NCBI GenBank assembly: GCA_039199225.1
Contig: JBCCSZ010000237.1
Span: 1 to 12,573 of the forward strand
From: JBCCSZ01 sp039199225
GTDB taxonomy: Bacteria > Bacteroidota > Bacteroidia > Chitinophagales > Saprospiraceae
DNA length: 12,573 nucleotides
Reading direction: 5' to 3'
Shown here piece by piece: positions 6,896 to 12,573 of this stretch. The translations under genes and the position numbers were made by a program. Each line of letters starts with the position of its first letter. Within the stretch, counting starts at the first letter, position 1. The notes under the pieces were generated by a model that did no database searches, had not been told where the DNA came from, and worked only from the letters and a program-made list of their open reading frames with translations.

Positions 6896-9589
6896 TCAAA
6901 AATTCAGGGTACCTGTAAAGAAGATCCTTCTTGGTAAAATAGGTCTTCCGAAGAAGAATTCGCCTTCGCCTTCGACCAGTGCTCTGGGGTTGCCCTCCGT
7001 GACGCCCTGAGAGTCGAGCAGGTTGAAAACGGAGAAACCAATGCGGAAGGATTCGTTGCCCTCATCACTCAAATTGAAACTGTAGCCAGCGCCGATACGC
7101 ATAATGCTGATGGGGTCCAGCTCGATGGTATTGTCGTCGCTGGTGAACTTTGAACCGGTGTAGTTGACGGTTGCAAAGGCGTCGAATTGGTTGTTGTCGT
7201 AATACAAGCCGAGGAATCCGAGCAGGTTGGGCTGTCTGGCCAATTCATTGCCTTCGTTGGTGTTGACGGTTGTTCCATTGATGAGGTCTTCCTGGACATT
7301 CTTCGTGATTTCGTGGCTTTGGAGCGTGAAGGATCCGCGGAGGTTCAAGTTATTGATCAATTTGTAGTCCCAGGTCGCTTCCAGTCCAAAGGTGGCCGTG
7401 TTTTGCTCGTTGCGACGCACCTGCTCCAACTGGCCATTGACAAAGGAGTTGACAATAGAGATTCGGTCTTGCAGGGCCACGTAATAAGCCGCGATGGAGC
7501 CGCTGAGTCTTTCATTGCCAAACTTAAGGCCCGCTTCTCCCTGGATGATGGTTTCATCGTCGTATTCACTGCCAGTAATGCCCGTTGCGATGGGCGCAAA
7601 TCCTCGGAGTTGAGGGAAGAAATAGCCTCTTGAAAAGTTGGCGTACAAATTGGCAGAGCTGTTCAGCTCGTACAAGGCCGCCAGGGAGACTGCCCAGCCG
7701 GAGGCATCGACATCTGCTCTGACAAAGCTGCCATCGGCATATCTGACGTTGGCCAGTTCAGGTGTCAAGCCAGGGGTGTCGTAGATGGTAGACTCGACGA
7801 TGTTGCCATTGCTGAATTCACCGCTGGTGGTTTCGTAGCGGAAGCCAATATCGAAGCGCCATCTGTCGGCGATGATTTCATCGGTGATATAAAAAGCAGC
7901 TCTGTTTTGTCTCAGGTAGCGGTTGGTCGTTTGGCCGATGCGATTGTAAATGCCACCTTGAGAGTAGATCACCTCCTGCCCTGAAGAATCGGTATAGGTG
8001 ATGTTGACCAGTTTGGGATCGTTGTTCCATTCGGAAACGACGCGATATTGAAAATTCAGGTCATCGGCTTCGGACCGGCCGATGAAAGTTCCCACGGTGA
8101 TGTTGTGGCTGCCGTTGTCTGTAGAAATGTTCTTAGTGATGGAAGCTTCCCCAGAAAAGTCGGTCATGGGGCGAATGCGATCCACATGCAAATTATCGAC
8201 GACCAAATCAGAGCCATTGATGGGGTTGGTTAGGCCATTGTAGTTGGCCGAAAAACCCTGGTTGTCTGGCGCCACCACATCCATGTACCTGTTTAGAGTG
8301 ATCGGGTTGCCACCGTTGGCCCCATTTCCTCCGACGTAGAGCGCAAAGCTGTGCTTGTAATTGGCCAGTCGAGTCTTGGCCTTAAACTTCAGGTCTTGTG
8401 AAAGATTGTATTCAAATTCGCCCAGGACATAGCCACCTTTGGTGAAAACACCATCCTCGATTGGACTTTCGTATACACCGCCGGCCGTGAGGAAAGACGT
8501 ATTGCTCAGTTCGCCCGTCATCAGCTGGGTGACCGGATCGCCATCGTTTCCATCCAATCGCTCCCGGCTACCTCCTTCCAAAGGCAGGGGCATCAGGAAC
8601 TGCGCCCGATCATTGATGTATTGACCGTGGATGGTAAAAGAACCTTTGTCGAATACCTTTTTGATGTTTCCTCTCAGTTGGCCACCTCTACTCGGAATGC
8701 CCGTGTTGTAAGGCCCCTCATCGTAGCGCATAAAGCCCGTGATGGCGTAAAAAGTGTTGGAGTTTTCGCCCCCCAGGGTTCCGCCGCTGTAAAAATCTGC
8801 TTTCAATCGACCTTCAGTGGCCCATTCCAGGTTGACGATGTTGCCCGGGTTGGTTTCTCCGGTTTTACTGACGTAGTTGATGATCCCCGCTGCCGATCCG
8901 GCACCATACAAAATGGAGGCGCCCCCTCTGACAAATTCAACGCCCTTGAAGCCAATATCGGGCCGTGCATACACATCGTGTGCGGAGGAGTTCAATCCAA
9001 AAGTTGTCATCAACGGCAAGCCATCGTACTGCAGGGGATTGAAGGTAAACTGTCCACCGGAAGGCAGTCCTCTCACAAAGAGATTGGTAGCTGTTTCACC
9101 ACCGCCCCCTTCGGCCGTTATACCAGGAATACTCCTCAAAATATCTGCCTGGCTATTGGCATTCAACTTAGTGATGGCCTTCATTTTGAGAGAAGAAATC
9201 GAAAGCGGCGCCTGCTTTTGCGACCTAAACGTGCTGGAGGCTGTGACCACCACCTCATCCAATCCCACACCAGAAGCCAGCGCAAAATCCTGTGTAACAT
9301 CCTGACCACCACTCACGGTAATTTCCGCTGTTTGACCACTGTATCCCGTGTAAGAAACCTGCAGTGTGTACGTCCCATCTTTCAAAGACAGTGTGTAGTT
9401 GCCGTCGAAGTCTGTGATGGCACCATTGTTCAGTTCGGAGACGAAAATACTGGCTCCAATCAAGGGGCTGCCGTCTATTTTGTCTGTGATATTCCCGGAA
9501 ACCGTATTTTGCGCCATTGACAGGCCGGATATGGAAACCAGGGCTAAGACCAATAGAAATTGGGTGATTGATTGTAGAGGATTTTGCAT
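6896..9589 (-). CDS. TonB-dependent outer-membrane receptor with CarboxypepD_reg-like N-terminal domain
   Basis: The 897-residue protein starts with a signal peptide (1-26, cleavage after SMA). A carboxypeptidase-regulatory-like/CNA-B beta-sandwich follows (about 28-107) with GSPLIGASIFV and DFDGNYTLSL. Next comes the Bacteroidota link LDEVVVTA, then a plug domain (about 120-240) containing LRSIPGI, FVRGLPSGG and VEFVRGGASILYGAGSAAGIINYV. The remaining roughly 650 residues form the 22-strand barrel and end in FFTGTLNF with the terminal phenylalanine. The protein imports a ligand across the outer membrane using TonB energy. It is shorter than most SusC proteins and no SusD lipoprotein gene lies beside it, so it is not a classical polysaccharide-utilisation pair. 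Iron-chelate, vitamin or small-glycoside transport are all possible. The divergent AraC gene and the downstream sugar genes favour a carbohydrate-type ligand by inference. Confidence 0.93.
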   Translation of the reverse strand: MQNPLQSITQFLLVLALVSISGLSMAQNTVSGNITDKIDGSPLIGASIFVSELNNGAITDFDGNYTLSLKDGTYTLQVSYTGYSGQTAEITVSGGQDVTQDFALASGVGLDEVVVTASSTFRSQKQAPLSISSLKMKAITKLNANSQADILRSIPGITAEGGGGETATNLFVRGLPSGGQFTFNPLQYDGLPLMTTFGLNSSAHDVYARPDIGFKGVEFVRGGASILYGAGSAAGIINYVSKTGETNPGNIVNLEWATEGRLKADFYSGGTLGGENSNTFYAITGFMRYDEGPYNTGIPSRGGQLRGNIKKVFDKGSFTIHGQYINDRAQFLMPLPLEGGSRERLDGNDGDPVTQLMTGELSNTSFLTAGGVYESPIEDGVFTKGGYVLGEFEYNLSQDLKFKAKTRLANYKHSFALYVGGNGANGGNPITLNRYMDVVAPDNQGFSANYNGLTNPINGSDLVVDNLHVDRIRPMTDFSGEASITKNISTDNGSHNITVGTFIGRSEADDLNFQYRVVSEWNNDPKLVNITYTDSSGQEVIYSQGGIYNRIGQTTNRYLRQNRAAFYITDEIIADRWRFDIGFRYETTSGEFSNGNIVESTIYDTPGLTPELANVRYADGSFVRADVDASGWAVSLAALYELNSSANLYANFSRGYFFPQLRGFAPIATGITGSEYDDETIIQGEAGLKFGNERLSGSIAAYYVALQDRISIVNSFVNGQLEQVRRNEQNTATFGLEATWDYKLINNLNLRGSFTLQSHEITKNVQEDLINGTTVNTNEGNELARQPNLLGFLGLYYDNNQFDAFATVNYTGSKFTSDDNTIELDPISIMRIGAGYSFNLSDEGNESFRIGFSVFNLLDSQGVTEGNPRALVEGEGEFFFGRPILPRRIFFTGTLNF

Positions 9590-9651
9590 AATTAAATTTT
9601 GTACTGTTAAACTATTCGATACTTTATTTTACTTATTTGGGTCTTTCCGTA

Positions 9652-9659
9652 CAAAATTA
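9652..9659 (-). promoter_or_regulatory. Bacteroidota -7 box of the TonB-dependent receptor gene
   Basis: The minus strand reads TAATTTTG, an exact TAnnTTTG -7 match 62 bases upstream of the receptor ATG. A T-rich segment (TTATTTTC, 9683-9676) lies where the -33 element is expected, at 16-17 bases' spacing, though it is not a perfect TTTG. Transcription would start near 9645, giving a leader of about 55 bases. Confidence 0.6.
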
Positions 9660-9683
9660 GAGTGCTGCTTATATTGAAAATAA

Positions 9684-9716
9684 ATAGAATACTATCGTTG
9701 AATGACACTATTCTAT
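9684..9716. promoter_or_regulatory. Perfect 8-bp inverted repeat just upstream of the receptor promoter
   Basis: ATAGAATA (9684-9691) and TATTCTAT (9709-9716) are perfect reverse complements separated by 17 bases. The repeat abuts the -33 region of the receptor promoter on its upstream side, a position typical for an activator site. It overlaps the left copy of the AATGACAC motif. The sequence is AT-rich, so a chance contribution is possible. Confidence 0.45.
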
Positions 9717-9766
9717 ATTTTTTTGATTAATTTCGGTGTATCCTGGTCATTATAGTATGTGTCATT
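9701..9766. promoter_or_regulatory. Inverted pair of AATGACAC-(N3/4)-CTATA motifs, candidate AraC-regulator sites
   Basis: On the plus strand AATGACAC-TATT-CTATA lies at 9701-9717. On the minus strand AATGACAC-ATA-CTATA lies at 9766-9751. The two copies face each other across about 33 bases in the gap between the receptor and the AraC gene. AraC-family proteins often recognise half-sites of about 16-17 bases that are bound by two helix-turn-helix units, so the size fits. The motif is seen directly; binding by the neighbouring regulator is inference. Confidence 0.45.
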
Positions 9767-9828
9767 TTTACACGACCTAAAGCTTTGAGCATTTTAGAAA
9801 CAGCAAAACAAACGAACGCCCAACCCTT

Positions 9829-10686
9829 ATGAAGCCGGAATACGAAATCATCACCGAGCCTGCCGAGCGCTCCTTCATCGTCAAGATAGTCCGCCGCAAA
9901 AGTCGGCCTTTGTTGAGTCAAGCCTGGCACTTTCATCCGGAGATTGAGATTTGCTACACCCTGAAAAGCAGCGGTCGGCGATTTGTCGGCAACCAGATTT
10001 CCGACTATGCAGAAAGCGATTTGGTGATGTTCGGCTCCAACTTGCCGCATGGATTTACGACGGAAGTCTTCAGCAGCCAGATTGTCATTCAGATGACGGA
10101 GGATTTTCTGGGATCTGCCTTTGTGAACAGTCCCGAGATGCGCATTATTAAAAGTCTGTTTGCGCAAGCCAAGAAAGGGTTAGAATTCGAGGGGCGCACC
10201 AAGGAGCAGGCCATCAAGATCATCAAGCGGATACTCCAAAAAGAGGGTATGCACCAATTGATTTTGCTCTTGGAGCTTTTGCAACTGTTGGCAGAGGCGC
10301 AGGATTGGACGGAGATATGTTCAGAGGAATATGCCCTGAACTTCAACGTCGCTCAGTTGGGCCGCATCAAGATCGTGTACGACCACATCATGGCGAATTT
10401 TACGAAAGAGGTTCGCATCAAAGACATCTCGGATAAGCTCAATATTTCGGAGGCTGCTTTTTACAAGTTTATAAAAAATCAAACCAATAAGACCTACACG
10501 CAGATCATCAACGAATTTCGCATCAGCTATGCCAGTAAGTTGCTGATGGATTCCGAAAAAACGATCTCTCAAATTTGCTTTGAAAGTGGCTACAACAACC
10601 TCTCTTATTTCAACCGAAAATTTAAGGAGATCATGCATCAAACGCCCCATGTATTCCGGAGTAACTACATCGGTCGGAAGGTGTAG
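9829..10686 (+). CDS. AraC/XylS-family transcriptional regulator with cupin sensor domain
   Basis: The 285-residue protein has an N-terminal cupin-like ligand-binding domain (about 5-95). It includes WHFHPEIEICYTL (33-45) with H34, H36 and E40, and the second barrel motif DLVMFGSNLPHGF. A helical linker follows, and then an AraC-type DNA-binding domain (about 180-285) with two helix-turn-helix units. These are visible as VRIKDISDKLNISEAAFYKF and TISQICFESGYNNLSYFNRK, the second followed by the classic FK-x6-P ending (FKEIMHQTPHVFR). Members usually activate nearby transport and catabolic genes on binding a sugar. It is divergent from the TonB-dependent receptor, with 239 bases between their starts, so that receptor is the most likely target; the hydrolase-symporter unit may also be controlled. 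The ATG at 9829 is chosen because the domain starts directly after it. No Shine-Dalgarno sequence is visible. The family call is firm; the ligand is unknown. Confidence 0.94.
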   Translation: MKPEYEIITEPAERSFIVKIVRRKSRPLLSQAWHFHPEIEICYTLKSSGRRFVGNQISDYAESDLVMFGSNLPHGFTTEVFSSQIVIQMTEDFLGSAFVNSPEMRIIKSLFAQAKKGLEFEGRTKEQAIKIIKRILQKEGMHQLILLLELLQLLAEAQDWTEICSEEYALNFNVAQLGRIKIVYDHIMANFTKEVRIKDISDKLNISEAAFYKFIKNQTNKTYTQIINEFRISYASKLLMDSEKTISQICFESGYNNLSYFNRKFKEIMHQTPHVFRSNYIGRKV

Positions 10687-10717
10687 ATGATTGGTTGTGA
10701 AGCTATTATGCGCTTAT

Positions 10718-11617
10718 TTAAAGTTCTGATTGTGCAAAAAACCGCTCTCTGATGTAGGGATAGACTTTGCTCAGCCGCAGGTCGGTTGTCGATGGTCCCG
10801 TGCGGATGTAGAAATGATCCTGCTTGGCATCCAATAGATAGGCCGGCTTGGTAGAAGGCTGGCAGTCGATGCGCAAAACGAATTGATCCTCTATTTTTTC
10901 GATGGAATATTTCAAGAAAGGATTGTAGGTCGATCCAATCCGATCTTTCACCAAAGAAGTTAGGTGCAACAGCAATTTATCGTGGTTGGAAAATCGATCG
11001 TTGTCCAAGCCCAGCAAGCTCCCATCGTCTGCAACACCAACGATCAAAATGCCTCCTTTGCTGTTCATAAAAGCCACCATCGTTTTGAGGGAAGCATTTT
11101 CAATGGCCCGATCCTTTTTGTCCGCCCGGAGGTTCCACCGCAGCGTCGATTTAAACTCCACCTGATCGCTTTCGCCTTGACTGATGATCTCCCGCGTGGA
11201 GATTTGCTCCTTTGTCCGCAGGTAGTTGGTAATCCGCCTGGCCAAGGCGCTCAATATCTTCAAAGAAGTCTCAGGGGCCGTTGCGGGCGCCTCAAACATC
11301 CGCTGCCCACAAATCTTGACAACAGAGGAAGCCTCCGCTGCCCGAATGGAGCCCGACCGAAAGTCCTTGTTGATGACCCCAATCTCCCCAAAAATCTGCC
11401 CCTCCGTCAGGGTTTTGTATTCGTTGTTGGGCAGTTGAAGAATAAAACTCCCCTCCACGATCAAATACAAATGATTAGGTGCCTGGCTGGTATCGAAAAC
11501 CAACGCACCCTCTTCATAGGTGCTGTAGGTCGTGATGTCCTGCAGTCGATTCAACTCCTCCTGATCCAAATCAGCAAAAACCTCGTGTTCTTTCAGCATT
11601 TCTATGGTGCGCTCCAT
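10718..11617 (-). CDS. Cyclic-nucleotide-binding domain fused to AlbA_2/Schlafen-type domain
   Basis: The 299-residue cytoplasmic protein has two recognisable parts. Residues about 10-120 form a CRP-type cNMP-binding beta-roll with GALVFDTSQAPNHLYLIVEGSF. Its phosphate-binding cassette FGEIGVINKDFRSGSIRA (76-93) keeps G77, E78, R87 and S88, so binding of a cyclic nucleotide looks possible. A helical segment (about 118-140) follows where CRP would lead into its DNA-binding part, but no winged helix is present. Instead residues about 143-290 match AlbA_2 (PF04326): E149-x4-EFKSTLRW, AFMNSKGGILIVGVADDGSLLGL (183-204), then a strand-rich end with FYIRTG. In Schlafen proteins the corresponding acidic residues form a nuclease site; here E149, E154 and D197/D198 could be equivalents. 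A transcription-factor or nucleic-acid-binding role is equally open. The gene is convergent with the AraC gene, which is 31 bases away. The domain calls are firm; the function is unknown. Confidence 0.88.
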   Translation of the reverse strand: MERTIEMLKEHEVFADLDQEELNRLQDITTYSTYEEGALVFDTSQAPNHLYLIVEGSFILQLPNNEYKTLTEGQIFGEIGVINKDFRSGSIRAAEASSVVKICGQRMFEAPATAPETSLKILSALARRITNYLRTKEQISTREIISQGESDQVEFKSTLRWNLRADKKDRAIENASLKTMVAFMNSKGGILIVGVADDGSLLGLDNDRFSNHDKLLLHLTSLVKDRIGSTYNPFLKYSIEKIEDQFVLRIDCQPSTKPAYLLDAKQDHFYIRTGPSTTDLRLSKVYPYIRERFFAQSEL

Positions 11618-11764
11618 GTGGAAATTATTTGCGGTGATGGTTGAAGCGCCAAGGTACGAACTCTGGCTGTGAATGTTAGAAAATGCCTCTGTAGAAGTGT
11701 GGCCTAAAATGCAGCAGGCGGACAGCTTTGGCAGTTGAAGAGTGGGATGGCCGTCGCTCCTACA
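11618..11764. other. Intergenic region with a GC-rich segment, no gene seen
   Basis: This is the gap between the hypothetical protein and the cNMP/AlbA_2 gene. The part at about 11705-11762 is more GC-rich than its right flank. On the minus strand it contains TGTAGGAGCGACGGCCATCC, a wording that resembles dispersed intergenic repeats seen in other bacteria. No convincing hairpin terminator or -7 box was found. Confidence 0.3.
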
Positions 11765-12238
11765 TCAAAGCATAGGTCCATAAATCTCAATGAGCAACTC
11801 TCCAATATTGGCATTATTAGGATGGCGTAACTTAAAAGGATTCTCGTTTTCATCATTTGACCCTATGCTGTACCAATATCTGACAACATCTTGAAAACTA
11901 ACATTTCTACCATCATTCCTGGCTGTTTCAATAATGGTAAGAATGGTATTGTAATTCGTCGCCCGTGGAGGATGATCTAGGTAGGTGATCCAAGTTGAAT
12001 TACTGCTTCTCAGATGCGTCCTTGTCTCCGGTGTATTCACCAGCTTTATCCGTTTACTGGGCGGCAATTGACCTCTGTCGAAATTTGTTTCGGTAATGTA
12101 CCTATTGTACAATCCTTCACTGTAAACAGCATTAGGGTCGTGTACTTCGTCATCACTGACAACGACTGCCGTAGCCTGGGCAAAGATTTGATCGTAATAG
12201 GTCTGTCGCATGCGGTTGGTAGCGCATTTTCCTGCCAT
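11765..12238 (-). CDS. Hypothetical protein, 157 residues, unrecognised
   Basis: I do not recognise this protein. It is polar and soluble, with no signal peptide or membrane segment. Residues about 1-30 include an Arg/Tyr/Gln-rich start (RMRQTYYDQIFAQAT). The middle has a basic stretch PPSKRIKLVNTPETRTHLR (59-77). The region 97-125 (NYNTILTIIETARNDG, then VSFQDVVRYWYSIG) looks alpha-helical, and the C-terminus LRHPNNANIGELLIEIYGPML is well ordered. Varied residues and good periodicity argue that it is real, although its DNA is visibly AT-richer than the genes to the left. It starts at an ATG preceded by an AT-rich leader, with a perfect inverted repeat just upstream. The next gene on the strand, the cNMP/AlbA_2 gene, is 147 bases downstream, so co-transcription is uncertain. 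It could be an accessory-gene product. Confidence 0.6.
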   Translation of the reverse strand: MAGKCATNRMRQTYYDQIFAQATAVVVSDDEVHDPNAVYSEGLYNRYITETNFDRGQLPPSKRIKLVNTPETRTHLRSSNSTWITYLDHPPRATNYNTILTIIETARNDGRNVSFQDVVRYWYSIGSNDENENPFKLRHPNNANIGELLIEIYGPML

Positions 12239-12255
12239 GGTGTTTTATTTATTTA

Positions 12256-12288
12256 TGTCAACTTTTCGGACTTACCTCTTAGTTGACA
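12256..12288. promoter_or_regulatory. Perfect 8-bp inverted repeat upstream of the hypothetical gene
   Basis: TGTCAACT (12256-12263) and AGTTGACA (12281-12288) are perfect reverse complements separated by 17 bases, so their centres lie 25 bases apart. The repeat ends 18 bases upstream of the ATG of the 157-residue protein (12238) and would overlap its promoter or leader. This placement suits an operator for a dimeric repressor; a leader hairpin is the alternative. Confidence 0.45.
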
Positions 12289-12307
12289 AATTGGGTTAGT
12301 GAATTTC

Positions 12308-12315
12308 TACCTTTG
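12308..12315 (+). promoter_or_regulatory. Possible rightward -7 box without a visible gene
   Basis: The plus strand reads TACCTTTG, an exact TAnnTTTG match. A TTGACA lies at 12283-12288, about 20 bases upstream and inside the inverted repeat. No plus-strand reading frame continues to the right edge, so the match may be chance or may drive a non-coding transcript. Confidence 0.25.
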
Positions 12316-12573
12316 AAGAGATTCCTTTAGGTACCATACGGTACTGTTTTGTCGTGGGTTACAAATTTTGTGTAGTAAGTACTTTAGCGAGTTGCAGGGA
12401 GAGGGAGAGGCAGCACCACAAGATACAAGATTACCTTTTGAACATGTTCTTTGACTTAGAGGCAGTTAGGAGGGGAGTAGCCCTTTTAGGATTTTACACT
12501 TTTGACAGCTGATGCATATGGTATCTATTATAAAGATACTTCAATGGGTAGGAATATAGAAAAAGTATAATCA

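Larger units (their letters stand above)
12239..12573. other. AT-rich region with no convincing complete gene
   Basis: All three plus-strand frames are closed before the right edge. On the minus strand a frame entering from the edge encodes DYTFSIFLPIEVSL and stops at 12528-12530. This could be the last residues of a gene beginning outside the window, but it is too short to claim. Other items are the inverted repeat at 12256-12288, a small GTACC-ATAC-GGTAC hairpin (12331-12344), and a tandem ACAAGAT pair (12418-12431). Confidence 0.5.

Noticed and set aside
8621..9520. Long plus-strand open frame (299 codons) opposite the TonB-dependent receptor
   Set aside because: It lies wholly antisense to a receptor with clear signal peptide, plug and barrel. 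The translated product is Cys/Arg/His-rich and shows no family motifs.
3211..9589. Classical polysaccharide-utilisation locus (SusC/SusD)
   Set aside because: No SusD-like lipoprotein gene, secreted glycanase or hybrid two-component sensor is present among these genes.
10964..11644. Plus-strand open frame (226 codons) opposite the cNMP/AlbA_2 gene
   Set aside because: The opposite strand carries two well-matched domains over the same bases. This frame has no recognisable motif and looks like a shadow.
12331..12344. GTACC-ATAC-GGTAC mini-hairpin
   Set aside because: A 5-bp stem in AT-rich DNA with no gene end nearby is too weak to call a terminator or operator.
1..12573. CRISPR array, tRNA, rRNA or transposase genes
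   Set aside because: No regularly spaced repeats, tRNA-like cloverleaf, rRNA segments or transposase motifs were seen on either strand.

Overview
The window looks like a chromosomal segment of a marine- or algae-associated member of the Bacteroidota, plausibly a Saprospiria/Lewinella-like lineage. The evidence is moderate GC, a TonB-dependent receptor with an N-terminal carboxypeptidase-regulatory-like domain, a CBM9-DUF5916 outer-membrane protein, a LytS/YehU-type histidine kinase, a TAnnTTTG-type -7 promoter element, and AT-rich leaders rather than Shine-Dalgarno sites. The genus is an inference.

Layout from left to right. A LytS-type sensor kinase (minus strand) runs off the left edge. 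Divergent from it is a 719-residue secreted CBM9/DUF5916 beta-barrel protein (plus). A bidirectional terminator then separates this gene from a three-gene minus-strand unit. In transcription order the unit is a cytoplasmic MGH1/GH63-like glycoside hydrolase resembling mannosylglycerate and glucosylglycerate hydrolases, a RimJ/RimL-type GNAT acetyltransferase, and a sodium:solute symporter; the last two overlap by 4 bases. Upstream on the same strand, behind its own terminator, is an 897-residue TonB-dependent receptor with no SusD partner. It is transcribed divergently from an AraC-type cupin regulator (plus). The 239-base gap between these two holds a good -7 box for the receptor, an 8-bp inverted repeat just upstream of it, and two inverted copies of an AATGACAC-(N3/4)-CTATA motif, which are candidate regulator sites.

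Convergent with the AraC gene is a minus-strand gene joining a cyclic-nucleotide-binding domain to an AlbA_2/Schlafen-type domain. The right end is AT-richer. It carries an unrecognised 157-residue protein preceded by a perfect 8-bp inverted repeat, and then 335 bases with no convincing complete gene.

Working model (inference): AraC regulator, TonB receptor, symporter and cytoplasmic hydrolase form a small uptake locus for a low-molecular-weight glycoside, with mannosylglycerate (digeneaside) or glucosylglycerate as the leading candidates. The most unusual single protein is the cNMP/AlbA_2 fusion, whose ligand-binding and acidic catalytic-type residues both appear intact.
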